A DNA stretch of 64,000 nt. It comes from Planctomycetota bacterium. Its GTDB lineage: Bacteria > Planctomycetota > Phycisphaerae > Sedimentisphaerales > Anaerobacaceae. The notes beneath the pieces are model-generated. The model was not told where the DNA came from. It made no database searches and saw only the letters and a list, made by a program, of their open reading frames with translations. This document shows, one piece after another, positions 1 to 11,300 of the stretch. Made by a program: the position numbers and the translations under genes. The stretch is from the NCBI GenBank assembly GCA_019456145.1, contig VRUL01000014.1, positions 1 to 64,000 of the forward strand, in the 5' to 3' direction. How positions within the stretch are numbered: position 1 is the stretch's first letter; every line of letters begins with the position of its first letter.

Positions 1-67
1 CGTTTTCTTAAATCTATTGAATATGCTTTCATAAAAAACATATCGGCAATGTGAACACAAAAACTTA

Positions 68-87
68 AAATGCTCTAGGGAGCATTT
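68..87 (-). terminator. Possible hairpin terminator downstream of the beta-propeller gene
   Basis: The 8-bp arms AAATGCTC and GAGCATTT are separated by a 4-base loop. Read on the minus strand the hairpin is followed by a T-rich stretch (TAAGTTTTTG). It lies about 75 bases beyond the stop of the minus-strand beta-propeller gene. The stem is AT-rich, so termination strength is uncertain. Confidence 0.4.
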
Positions 88-120
88 AGGGCACTAATTG
101 GCCGGATTTTACGACAATCC

Positions 121-153
121 CGTACCAGACCATACAGGTGAGCCTGTGGTACG
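121..153. repeat. Imperfect inverted repeat just after the beta-propeller stop
   Basis: CGTACC pairs with GGTACG and the inner ACAGG pairs with CCTGT around a TGAG loop, with a 7-base bulge on one side. It lies between the stop codon at 162 and the hairpin at 68-87. It could stabilise the mRNA 3' end or assist termination. No protein-binding role can be assigned from sequence. Confidence 0.35.
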
Positions 154-161
154 TGGAAAAA

Positions 162-3017
162 TCAGTCGTATTTTTGCCAGAGGATTTTGCCGTGTGCCTC
201 GATAGTCAAGAGCAGCTTACGGATGTAAAACAGGTCGGCTTTGCACCAGGGAATGTCAAGGAAGCGTTTTAGCTTTTCGGCTGGCTCGCGAAGAATCAGC
301 GCACGCGCAGCGAAGATTTCATCGGCCATCGTGGGAAACGCAAAAGGACATTCGTTTCGCCACATCGTCTCAACATTCCAGGCCAGATACCATGTCGGGC
401 GGTGATAATCAACGTAAACCTCCATCAATTTTTTATGCGTCCGTAAGGCATAGACAGAACAAAGACGGCCTATCTCGGGTGTCAGATTTCTCCAACGGCC
501 GAAAATGGAGCGAAGAACGGGCACCTGCGTGATAAGTCCGCCGCGTGTGTGGGCAAGTTCATATTCCAATCGTTCGCGAAAAGCTTTTTGGGCTGTGTTA
601 ACGCCCTTTGCGACAGCCTCCTCATCGTTCATCCGCCGGGCCATTCGACAGTATGCAATCAGGCCTGCGAGGTATCCGTTGCGGCAGTCTTCGGCCATTT
701 TGTTCGGGGGTTGTTCAATGATCTTTCTCAAAAACTCCCAATCACGCTCAATTCCGCTCCAGTCACCGGTAACATCGGCCCAAAGCCAGAATACATAGAG
801 CCGGGCCACATCACTACGAACAATATCGTCCCTTACCTGCATCATGTTCTGGGGTGCAGGATCGTATAAGGACCTTATGGCGCCTACGTCCGGATTGTAT
901 CTGCGCTGCCCTACCGGGCCTTGCAAAGGGCCGCCGGGAGAACTCATCTGCGCAACATATTCTTTTACCTCCCGCTGAAGGTCACGGTCGATGTACCTGT
1001 AAGCCAGAGCAAGAGTATAAAGGGTCTCGGTAGGATCAATGAATAACCGGTATGCCTCGCGGGGATGCTTGCCGACCGGAAACAGCAACGGACGCCACTG
1101 TTTGGAAATCAGCTCTCTGACGGAGCGCGAAAGCTCCGCCTGAAGAGGAGTCCACGCGCTGCTGTCCTGGAATTGGATTGTGGGAACTTCCCAAATAAGA
1201 CGGTCGAGCTGTGCGTCCGTGATATCGTCAACCAGTCCGGATGCCTGCTTTGTTAGGGGCTGCTGACGCGTGCCTGGAACTTTTTCCGGCAGAGCCTTCA
1301 ATACATGGTTGAGCCGACCCATTCCCAGCATGTCCCAGTCCCATGGGAGCTGCTGAACCTTTTTCCATTCACTGTCGGTAAGTTTTCCTGTGAGCGGAGA
1401 TGACTCTTTGCCCGCTCTGCCGTCCGGCTGCATCCTGTACGCTATCACGGCTGCGCCGGCGTTTATTTCGTGAGTAGGAATGTAATAAAAACTATCGCCG
1501 GCAATGGAGATTGGGGTGTCGATTACCGAGCCGCCGCCGTAAACAGCGGTGCCGCGGGGCAGCCACTCCTTACCTGCAGGAAGAGATTGGCCGCGGAGAA
1601 TAGCTGCGCATATGCCAAGGGCTTCACCTGGTTTTGGTTCGTGAATATTTCGGCAAAACGGTTCTGAGTAACCTATGAGAGTGTCCAAATCCATGCCATT
1701 GATGTTGTCCTGATGGGTGTTGAACAACACTCTGCCGCCAACGGTAAGCTGGCACTGCTCATCGTGTACCAGCAGCAGGCTGTCGTGCCAGCCGTAAGTG
1801 CGGGACTGGTCCATAATCGGTGTGATGTGGCCGGTGGAAGTATCGAGGTATCCGACATTCAGGAACGGCGAGTAGTGCTGGTATCGACTCCGCAGCAAGG
1901 CCCGAAACTTGACCACAACCTTGCCGTCGGGGGTGACGATGGGGGGAGCACCGGTTCCGTTCATGCTCTCAGCGTATACTATCGGGGTAACAAACTTCTG
2001 CCTGCCCGTATCGGGGTCCAGGACAAAAAAGGTCTGGTAGATCGGTTGTTCTGTCAGCCGCTGGCGTATGTAACGAAGCTGTGCTTTGTAAGTTCCGGGC
2101 TTTTCCATTACCTCGAAGTTCTCTCGGCGAAGTCGTTCATTTTCCTGCTTTGAGTGACGCCAACTTGCAAAGTCCCCGAATATCTCCCCAACCATATCGT
2201 GAAGAATGGGAGTGAAGGAATCCAGTGAAATAGCCGGCGTGACGGTAATAATCACCGAGCCATCCGGTGCGACGACTGGGTGATACCCACGAAAGCTGAC
2301 ACCGGGAAGCTTTTTGCTTTGCCATAATTTTATACCGCTTCGAAAGTCAAAGGCGCAGACACGCATATCCTCGCCAGCGATGTAAAGACGTCCGGTCTCG
2401 GCGTCAAGGGCAGGGCTTGAGAGTAACGGGCAGCCAGTTTGTAGTTTCCACTTAATTCTGCCCGTTTCAGCAGCAATAGCGTAAACAGCACTGTCACGGG
2501 TGCCGATTACAACGACATCTTCGTAAACCAGGGGCGAATTCCATATTGCCTGGCCTGTTTTAACAGACCAGAGCAGTCTGCCGTCGCGTGCATTGGCTGC
2601 ATAAATATTTCCTTGTGCGTTGCTGAAAAAGACTTTGTCGTCCGCCACAGCGCACGTATGAAGAATGGCGCCACCTGTCTTAAATTTCCAAAGGGTTTTG
2701 CCTGTATCACTATCCATCGCGTGGAGCATTCCCGCCATTGTGCCAATGAATACCCTGCCATCGGCAATGACAGGCTGGATGCCGGCCATTAAGCCTTCGT
2801 CAGGAAATATGCGGTACCATTTTCGCTGGAAAGGCGGTCGAATCTCCGTCGAAGTCGCACCGGTACGAGCTGGGTCGTGGGCGAGCATGGGCCAATCAGC
2901 TTTTACGGGAGTGCGTCCGTAAGAAATGTGTGAAAGGCCCAGGCAGAGAATCAAACACCCTGTCAACCGTGCAGTTCTTCTGTTGTTCCTCACAGGATTT
3001 CCCTTTGCTATATTCAT
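162..3017 (-). CDS. Secreted PQQ-type beta-propeller protein with a long helical C-terminal region
   Basis: Protein of 951 residues with an N-terminal signal peptide (basic start, hydrophobic LTGCLILCLGLS, cleavage probably near residue 34). Residues about 43-260 hold repeated beta-propeller blades of the PQQ/quinoprotein type: GRVFIGTMAGMLHAMDSDTG, then VFFSNAQGNIYAANARDG, then VVVIGTRDSAVYAIAAETG. Further blade-like sequence runs to about 560. Residues about 600-951 are mostly helical with no motif I recognise. No dehydrogenase signature was seen, so a binding or scaffold role is more likely than a redox enzyme. The ATG overlaps the stop of the upstream esterase gene by 4 bases (ATGA), implying translational coupling and a joint role in the envelope. 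Substrate unknown. Confidence 0.8.
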   Translation of the reverse strand: MNIAKGNPVRNNRRTARLTGCLILCLGLSHISYGRTPVKADWPMLAHDPARTGATSTEIRPPFQRKWYRIFPDEGLMAGIQPVIADGRVFIGTMAGMLHAMDSDTGKTLWKFKTGGAILHTCAVADDKVFFSNAQGNIYAANARDGRLLWSVKTGQAIWNSPLVYEDVVVIGTRDSAVYAIAAETGRIKWKLQTGCPLLSSPALDAETGRLYIAGEDMRVCAFDFRSGIKLWQSKKLPGVSFRGYHPVVAPDGSVIITVTPAISLDSFTPILHDMVGEIFGDFASWRHSKQENERLRRENFEVMEKPGTYKAQLRYIRQRLTEQPIYQTFFVLDPDTGRQKFVTPIVYAESMNGTGAPPIVTPDGKVVVKFRALLRSRYQHYSPFLNVGYLDTSTGHITPIMDQSRTYGWHDSLLLVHDEQCQLTVGGRVLFNTHQDNINGMDLDTLIGYSEPFCRNIHEPKPGEALGICAAILRGQSLPAGKEWLPRGTAVYGGGSVIDTPISIAGDSFYYIPTHEINAGAAVIAYRMQPDGRAGKESSPLTGKLTDSEWKKVQQLPWDWDMLGMGRLNHVLKALPEKVPGTRQQPLTKQASGLVDDITDAQLDRLIWEVPTIQFQDSSAWTPLQAELSRSVRELISKQWRPLLFPVGKHPREAYRLFIDPTETLYTLALAYRYIDRDLQREVKEYVAQMSSPGGPLQGPVGQRRYNPDVGAIRSLYDPAPQNMMQVRDDIVRSDVARLYVFWLWADVTGDWSGIERDWEFLRKIIEQPPNKMAEDCRNGYLAGLIAYCRMARRMNDEEAVAKGVNTAQKAFRERLEYELAHTRGGLITQVPVLRSIFGRWRNLTPEIGRLCSVYALRTHKKLMEVYVDYHRPTWYLAWNVETMWRNECPFAFPTMADEIFAARALILREPAEKLKRFLDIPWCKADLFYIRKLLLTIEAHGKILWQKYD

Positions 3018-5050
3018 TCGGCCTTTATCGGCTTACCTAAAGCGTTTAGAGGCTCTTCGATAGTCAGCTTATCTCCCAGAGCCGCGGCAAGATTGGGAAG
3101 GTCGTAGGCGGTCAGTGCTCCATGGACGGTGTTAACAAGCTGGTCCTGAGACTTGCCCATCCCGACTACATTCGACCAAGAGGCTAAAGTACGTATTAGC
3201 TTGACCGAATCGAACAAATCCGGCTCGAGGGCAGCAGCGTGCAGGGCTGGTATACCAACGTGACCAATTGCAACCAAAGAAATCGGGCCGGGCTGCTTTT
3301 GTTTCAAAAGACACACACAAATCAGTACGTCCTCAACTCTCATACCGACGTAAGAACGCCCGAGCACGTAAGCGATATAAAAATCCTGGCCATCAGAGCC
3401 AAAATAAGGCATGAAATACCTCTGGCCCACTCCATGTGTTTCGCCGACGCCTCGCAGGTCCACAGCCATGACCAATCGGCCAGCCTTTACCAGCTTCTCG
3501 ATGGGGCCGCCGGGGTCCGCGTCTTTAGCTGTGCCCTGTTCGTGAAGATACAATACTGCGCCCTTTTCCGATTTTTGGGAGGGCACAAACATCAGTGCCG
3601 GCAGATAAATACCATCTTCAGGTTTGATAATCATTTTCTTAATATGATAACCATCCCTCTCAATAAGGCCGATTTCTTCGACCTGCGGCTTTGGAAGTTC
3701 CGAAACCTTGCGAATACGAGCCATCTTACGCACCTTACTTAGCAGTCCGGTACGATCTGACGCCCACAGCCTTTTGCGTCGTTGGGCCAATTCCTTTTCA
3801 TATTCCCGATTCAAGTCATAAACCGAGCGTGCCCCTTTTATCATCATGACCTGACCTTGTGGAGTGCACTGAACTTCTTCTTTGCTTAGCGTTTTTATGT
3901 CCGGCTCGGTAATAGGTATATCTTTGTTGAGGAGCCACCGTGACATCCACCGCGCTACGCCCTGACGTGCCTGCTTGTTATAATTGTGTTTGGCATCGTT
4001 TTCCAACAGGTCGATGCGTTCGGCAAAACCCAGTCGTGTGTAGAGCCGCTTGGCGTACCGAAATGAACTCCAGGTCCCCCCTATGTCGAAGAAGTCCATT
4101 GTCGCGGCGCAAACGAGAATCGGTGTCGGCGCACGCATCATCAGATAGTCAGCATGGTCCATTCCGAATTCAAGCTGTGCATAGATATTCTGCTCTGCAT
4201 CCTGTCCTCCGAGAGTATTTAGCAAACGGTCGAAATTTGTTATGTAACAACTAGGTGAGGCCGCGATAATGCGATCATCCAGCGCCATCAGGTACGAGGT
4301 CTGAGTTCCTCCACCGCTGTTGCCCGTGCACCCGATTCGCTTCGGGTCTACCTCCGGACGCGATTGCAGATAGTCGATACCCCGCATTCCATCCCATACC
4401 TCAAAGCTTGCTGTGTTTCGGCCAAGAAGGATGCTTCCAACAGCAATCATAGTGTGTGCTTTGGTACCCCATAGCTTCGGCCAATCTTCTATGAACTGAC
4501 CTCGCTCACCCTGGTCAATTGGGTCAAAAACCAAAGCCGCCATTCCGTTGAGCGCCAGCAAAGCTCCCATCCTCTGATATGAATCATACGCCTTTGCGTT
4601 CATGGCGTGTCCGCAGGGCACGAGCACACCCGGGTAAGGTTTATTGTGCTTTTCGGTATCCGGCATGAACAACAGCGCAGTAACATAATGCCTGGGTCGG
4701 CTCTCGAAGATAATATTTTCGACGTAGTATCGGTCGCGACGGACAATACCGGTGACCTGGGGATTCAGGGGAGTTCGTTCCGGAAAGCCACCAAGGACAT
4801 CAATAAATTTTGCACGAAGACGTTTTTGATACTCGTATACCTGCTCTTTGGTTTTGCGTTTCTCGTAATCGCTTTTCCATTTTTCGAACTGCCGGGCGGC
4901 CTGCTTCCTAAGGTAATGACCCATTATCTTACTGGTGGCGACACCATCGATGGTTTCGGGCAAAATCCGCAGATTCTCCTCGGCAGAAACTTTGACAATG
5001 GTCAGCAAAGACAGGTATACAACAACTACAACTATTCTTTTTCGATACAT
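3014..5050 (-). CDS. Secreted tandem alpha/beta-hydrolase (acetyl xylan esterase-like)
   Basis: Protein of 678 residues with a signal peptide (residues 1-23) and two alpha/beta-hydrolase domains in series. The first has a GNSGG nucleophile elbow (Ser245), a PCGH oxyanion-type loop near 146-149, and a late KHNYNKQAR segment likely to carry the catalytic His. This resembles the AXE1/CE7-like and prolyl-oligopeptidase-like esterases that remove acyl groups from plant or algal glycans. The second domain (about 470-678) keeps the fold pattern, but its elbow reads AIGHVGIPA (596-599), so the nucleophilic Ser is missing and it is probably non-catalytic. A strong AGGAGG lies 5 bases before ATG. First gene of a two-gene operon with the beta-propeller protein. 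The exact ester substrate is not predictable. Confidence 0.82.
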   Translation of the reverse strand: MYRKRIVVVVVYLSLLTIVKVSAEENLRILPETIDGVATSKIMGHYLRKQAARQFEKWKSDYEKRKTKEQVYEYQKRLRAKFIDVLGGFPERTPLNPQVTGIVRRDRYYVENIIFESRPRHYVTALLFMPDTEKHNKPYPGVLVPCGHAMNAKAYDSYQRMGALLALNGMAALVFDPIDQGERGQFIEDWPKLWGTKAHTMIAVGSILLGRNTASFEVWDGMRGIDYLQSRPEVDPKRIGCTGNSGGGTQTSYLMALDDRIIAASPSCYITNFDRLLNTLGGQDAEQNIYAQLEFGMDHADYLMMRAPTPILVCAATMDFFDIGGTWSSFRYAKRLYTRLGFAERIDLLENDAKHNYNKQARQGVARWMSRWLLNKDIPITEPDIKTLSKEEVQCTPQGQVMMIKGARSVYDLNREYEKELAQRRKRLWASDRTGLLSKVRKMARIRKVSELPKPQVEEIGLIERDGYHIKKMIIKPEDGIYLPALMFVPSQKSEKGAVLYLHEQGTAKDADPGGPIEKLVKAGRLVMAVDLRGVGETHGVGQRYFMPYFGSDGQDFYIAYVLGRSYVGMRVEDVLICVCLLKQKQPGPISLVAIGHVGIPALHAAALEPDLFDSVKLIRTLASWSNVVGMGKSQDQLVNTVHGALTAYDLPNLAAALGDKLTIEEPLNALGKPIKAE

Positions 5051-5131
5051 ATCAGCCTCCTGTTAAATGATATTTCCCGAAAGGTACAGGGCAATTATCA
5101 ACCGTAGAAACACCTGATTCATCCTGCCGCA

Positions 5132-5161
5132 AGTATACCCGAATCCACCGTTTAATTGCAA
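5132..5161 (-). promoter_or_regulatory. Putative sigma70-type promoter of the esterase/beta-propeller operon
   Basis: Minus-strand TTGCAA and TATACT hexamers are separated by 18 bases, about 80 bases upstream of the esterase ATG. The -10 matches consensus at 5 of 6 positions and the -35 at 4 of 6. Confidence 0.45.
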
Positions 5162-5254
5162 GATAATGTATATCCGATGGTGACAATTTTTCGCAACCTT
5201 TTGAAATCGGCTTGAGTTGCATAATTTTTCCACAGTTATTGCAGGTTTATACTC

Positions 5255-5283
5255 TTGTAAACCGATATGATATATGTTAGAAT
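5255..5283 (+). promoter_or_regulatory. Putative promoter of the first giant dockerin/LTD/CotH gene
   Basis: TTGTAA and TAGAAT hexamers with a 17-base spacer. The -10 region reads ATATATGTTAGAAT, a core shared with the promoters proposed at 51547-51576 and 59906-59935. An in-frame ATG at 5267 lies inside this promoter, which argues for the later start at 5396 and a leader of roughly 100 bases. Confidence 0.5.
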
Positions 5284-5395
5284 AGGCAAAATTCAGATAA
5301 TTACGATTTTAAGGCCCATACTAAGTATTAAAAGGCAAAATCGCATCCAGTGGCCTAAAACATCAGTGAGGAAGGAGGCCAAGATACACAGGACC

Positions 5396-8300
5396 ATGAA
5401 AATCGCGTTACTCACCTTGGTACTAACCTTGTCTTTGACTGTTTCTGCCGGTGCTCAGCCTTATACGATAGGTGACCTCAATGCCGACAACAAGGTCAAT
5501 TCCAAAGACCTTCAGATATTTTCCCTGCAGTGGCTGAACCCTTCAGGCTGTTACGGTTCCGGTTGCGCCGACCTTGACGGCCTAAATGGCATAAATATGG
5601 TTGACTATTCCCTGTTATCTGCAAACTGGCAGGATATAAGAACTCACCTGTTCATCAGCGAGTTGATGGCGAGAAACAGCACTACGCTTCTCGATGGAAA
5701 CGGAGAATCCTCCGACTGGATCGAGCTTTATAATCCAACGGACACGGCTGTCAACCTGGACGGCTGGTATCTGACCGACGATGATGTCTACCTGACCAAA
5801 TGGCAATTCCCCGACGGGCTGACGATTGGGCCCGGTGAGTTCCTGATTCTCTTTGCTTCGCAGAAAACATATGATGAAAACCCGCTTAATTATCCTTATC
5901 TTGACTCTGCCGGTTACTATCACACCAATTTCGAACTGGACCAGGATGGTGATTATCTTGCGCTGGTGTCAGCTACTGCCGTCACTCACCAATACTCACC
6001 GAAGTACCCAATACAGTTGGCCGATATCTCTTACGGCCTAGCACAGCACGCCATGATGCTCGTGCCAACAGGCGCGAGCGTTTCCTATCACGTGCCGGCC
6101 AGCGGTGATTCGTCCCTGGGTACTGACTGGACAGATGTTAATTTCGACGACTCGGGATGGGATACGGGAGTGACCTCTGTTGGCTTTGGGAGTGCCGGCG
6201 GTGAGGGCACAATCCTGCGTGATTACTGGACCGGCATTGGGGGTTCACTTGTTTCGGACCTGACAGGTAATTCAAATTACCCGGACAATCCAAGCGGCAG
6301 CAGTGAGCCGACTTTGTTTGAAGCGCCGACGGACTGGGCGGACGATTACGGCACACGTATGTACGGATTCCTTTATCCGCCTACCAGCGGCTCTTATGCT
6401 TTCTGGATCGCAAGCGATGACAATAGCGAGCTGTGGCTGAGCACGGACTCTAATCCTGCGAACGCTTCTATGATTGCTAACGTGCCGGGCTGGACCAACT
6501 CACGTGTATGGACCACCTATGCCGAGCAGCAATCTTCTTCAATTACACTGTCTGCCGGTCAGAAATACTATATAGAAGCACTTCAGAAAGAAGGCGCGGG
6601 CGGCGACAACTTCGCAGTAACCTGGGAAGGACCAGGCATCGTCGCTGGTAATCCGATCGAGGGTCAGTATCTTTCGCCATGGACCGGTAGCTGGATTGCC
6701 ACGGACGTTGAGCAGGACATGTTAGGTGTCAATTCGTCGCTTTGGATGCGAATCGAGTTCGAAGTTGAAGAAGGACAGCCCGAGACCTTTGATACGTTAA
6801 CGCTTCGGATGAAGTACGAGGACGGATTCGCGGCATACATCAATGGCCAGGAGGTTGCCTGGCGCAATGCGCCGAATTCCGTACAGTGGGACTCGACTGC
6901 CTTATCCAATCGTCCGGATGAGAACGCATCGGCCATCGAGTCTATTAACCTGACGGCCTTTCTGGGGACGCTGCAGAGCGGTATGAACGTGCTTTCGATT
7001 CACGGGCTAAACGACGACAAAAACAATGGTGATTTTCTGATCCTTCCTGAGCTTATCGCAGCCAGGAACGATGCAGTCCCGCAATACTTCACCACAGCTA
7101 CACCGGGCACATTCAACATTACCGGAGCAATAGGTGTTGTTGACGAGGTATGGTTCAGCCGCAAGCGTGGTTTCTATGACATACCATTCCAGTTAGAGCT
7201 GTACACCGGTGACGATAACGCAGAGATCCGTTACACATCCGATGGTACACGGCCAACAATAACCCACGGTAACACTTATAGCGCGCCGATCTCCATCGGT
7301 ACCACTACTATGATTCGCGCTGCAGCAGTCAAGCCCGGCTGGCTGGATTCTGTGGTCGAGACGCACACTTATTTACTTAATGCCAGCGCAACTGTCAAGG
7401 GATTACCAGTAATTTCATTAGTCGGGGATGCACAGGAAACCTTCTACGAGCCAAATGGCGTCATGGCCATTGTAGGCGGCTACTATAGCGGTGGAGTGTG
7501 GACTCCTGACGGACCGGACAGCTACAACAATGTTATTCAGCGAGGAATGGCATACGAACGCCCTGTGTCCTTCGAACTGATTAAGCCAGGGGACAATTCA
7601 GGCCTCCAGGAAAATTGTGGAATCCGGGTCCACGGCAGCGGGTGGATGCGTCCGCGTTATCGGCGCTGCGGCGGTCTATGGTCCGGCGATTGCAAATTCA
7701 GTTTCAGACTCTACTTCCGCAGCCAATATGGGGAGAACCGTCTTGAATATCCACTGTTTCCCTTCGAAGTCGAACGTTTCAAGAGCATAGTTCTTCGAGG
7801 AGGGCACAACGACAGGGTAAATCCATTCATTATAGACGAACTGCTCAGGCGTCTTTACATGGATATGGGTCAGGTCTCCAGCGGCGGGATAATGGCCAAC
7901 GTTCTTATTAACGGGGAATACAAGGGCTATTTCAATCCCTGCGAACACATTAAGAAACAGCACTGCCAGGAATGGTTTAACAGCGACAAGGAATGGGATG
8001 TGATGACCATGAACGGAATCCGTGATGGGGATGCGACGACCTGGAACGCGATGCTGGATTCCGCCCGTAACTACGACCTTTCCGACGACGCTCATTATCA
8101 GGAAGTCGGCAGGCGTCTGGACATCCCGGGGTTTATCGACTATCTTATACTACAACTGTGGTCGGGTAACTGGGATTGGCCACAAAACAACTGGTCTGCA
8201 GCAAGTGAGCGATCAGAGGAGGGACAGTGGAAGTTCTTCATCTGGGACGCAGAAGGCGGTATGTCTTCAGGCGGCCTCAATACCGTCTATCTCGGCAGAC

Positions 8301-11300
8301 TTAACAGCCAAAATAATGCTAATGGTTACCTCTATCGGGCGCTTAAGGTCAACATTAATTTCAGGCAGCTATTTGCAGACCGTGTCTACAAACATTTCTT
8401 TAACGGCGGTGCGTTTACGAATGCCAATATTAATAAGCGGTTCTACGAACTTCGCGACGAGATGTTAGTCGTCCTTCCGAATATGAGTACCTACATTGTT
8501 GACACATGGACACCGCAACGGTGGAATATAATATACAACGCATTTGTGCAGGAAGGTATTTATTTTACCGTTGTGGCTCCGAACTTTTATATCAACGGCT
8601 CGCCTCAGCACGGGGGCGAGATTTCAAGCAGCGACCAGTTGACTATGGATAATCCCAACGGATCCGGTACAATCTGGTACACCACCGACGGCAATGACCC
8701 GCGTCTGCCTGATAGCATGCAGATTATTAGTACGACGCTCGTGACTGAGGATTCCGTCAAACAAGTTCTCGTACCGGCCGGCCCTGTGGATCCCAACTGG
8801 TACATCGACCCGGCTTTCGACGACTCGGGCTGGAACGATGGCACTTTCATATCCGGCAAAACCGGCGGTGTCGGATACGATGAAACTCCCGACTACGTAC
8901 CATACATCAGCCACGATGTCGAAGCGTTGATGAACGCCGATTTAAATCCCGGTGCCAATAACTCCTGTTACATCCGGATCCCATTCACCTTTAACGGAGA
9001 CCCGAGCAATTTCAACTTCATGACACTGAAGATACGATACGACGACGGCTTTGTCGCTTACCTTAATGGGGATGAACTCGAACGTAAAAACTTTACCGGA
9101 ACGCCGGCATGGAATTCGAACGCCAGCGGCGGCCATGAGGCCGCCGGACTCGAGTCTATCCCTGTATCCGGCAAACTCAATTCTCTGAGGCAAGGTGATA
9201 ACGTACTTGCAATCCACGGTTTGAATACGTCGAACACAAGCTCCGACTTCCTCATCTCCGCTGAGCTGATTGCCGGCGAGGCTAATTCCACCGGCGGTAT
9301 CTCGCCAAACGCAGTTGAGTATAATAGCCAGCAGCTTACATTTAACAAGAGCACACATGTCAAAGCACGCGTTTTGGACGGCATCACATGGAGCGCATTA
9401 AACGAAGCGATATTTGCCGTCGGCCCGGTCGTAGAGAACCTGCGCATCACCGAGATTATGTACCATCCACGGAACACCGGTGATTCAAATGACCCTAATG
9501 AAGAATTCATTGAGCTGAAAAACATCGGACCAAATACACTGAATCTAAACTTGGTACAATTCACTGAAGGAATCGATTTCACTTTTCCGGATATTGAACT
9601 TGGACCTGGTGAACATATCTTAGTTGTGAAAGACCGTGGGGCATTCCAAGCACAATACGGTACAGGAATCAATATAGCAGGTGAGTATACCGGCAGCCTG
9701 GCCAACGACGGTGAAAATATTAAACTGGATGACTCTATCGGCCGGAGGATTCTGGACTTCGAATACAAGGACGGCTGGCAGAATATCACCGACGGGGACG
9801 GTTTTTCTCTGACAGTGATAGATCCCGACGACAGCGCCATTTATGTTTCGGAAGGCCTGGTTGCGCACTGGAAGTTCGATGACGGCTCCGGCAGCACCGC
9901 GATAGACAGTGCCGGCACGAACAACGGAACCCTGTTCGGAGATCCCACCTGGACAGCCGGCCGAATTAACGGAGCTTTGAGCCTTGACGGTAGCAGCGAT
10001 TATGTCTCTGTTGCTCCTGTCTCTCCTTTAGCAGGGGTAAATGTAACTGCACAGGCATGGGTACGCGTGGACGAGTTTGCAGGGATATGGAATCCTATAC
10101 TGACACAGCACGATTTGAGTAACAATGGTTACTATTTCTATGTTTCCAGCGGTGCACCTGCATTTTATATTGTTGGAGGTGTGGCTTTTGTTCAAGTGAT
10201 TTCGAACGAAGCGATTAACGCAAACCAATGGTATCATGTTGCCGGGACAAATGACGGTTCCAACCTGAAGTTATACGTTGACGGCGAGTTGAAAGACAGT
10301 TCTTCATCAACCGGTTTCTTAGGGGTGAACTATAATGCTTATATTGGCTGCGAGTCTACTTCTCTGCTGTATTACAATGGCCTAATTGACGACGTTCGCA
10401 TTTACAATCGAGCAGTGAGCGAAAGTGAGTTTCTGAATATAGCCGACCCTACAGGACGCTTGAATCGGAAAAGCTCCTGGCGCGCAAGTGTATACCGCAA
10501 CGGCACACCCGGCTGGGATGACAGCGGGATTCTCCCGGAGCCAGGCGCCGTGGTAATCAACGAAGTGATGTCGCATTCGAACGCAGGGCCGGACTGGATT
10601 GAGCTGCACAACACCACCGGCGCGCCCATCAACATCGGCGGCTGGTTCCTCAGTGACAATGACAGAGATGAGCCAAACCTGATGAAATACAGAATTGCCA
10701 ATGGTACAACTATCAACGCGAACGATTATCTTGTTTTCTATCAGGATACGGATTTCAACAATCCGGGCGACCCCGGCAGTATCGTACCTTTTGCCTTTAG
10801 TGAGAACGGAGAGGAAGCTTGTCTTTCCTCGCGTCTGGACCCGAACGGCATGTTAACCGGTTACCGCCAGGTGGAGGATTTTGGTCCTGCGCAATCAAAC
10901 GTGTCGTTTGGCCGATATTATAAGAGCAGCACTGATAATTTCAACTTTGTGGCGATGGACTACAATACCCCGGACGCCAATAATCCCTATCCCAAGGTCG
11001 GCCCGGTTGTTATCAACGAGATTATGTATAATCCGCCGACCGGTAATCAGAAAGAAGAATATGTCGAACTACACAACATCACCGGTTCGCCGGTGACATT
11101 ATACCGCATCGACAAATTTACACCGTGGAAGTTCACCGATGGTATTGATTATACCTTCTCGCCCAGCCCCCCTGTTACGATACCTGCTTTTAGCTATCTA
11201 ATGATTGTGAAGGACCTGGCGTCCTTTATATCAAGATATGGCAGCATGCCGCTTGGCGTTCAGGTTCTGGAAGATTACAGCGGCTGGTTAAGCAACGCCG

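Noticed and set aside
5267..5395. An upstream extension of the first giant gene from ATG 5267.
   Set aside because: It lies in the predicted promoter and would add 43 basic residues before a clean signal peptide.
9058..9840. A 260-codon minus-strand frame inside the first giant gene.
   Set aside because: Low-complexity Ser/Pro-rich antisense reading with no motif; the plus-strand domains account for the sequence.
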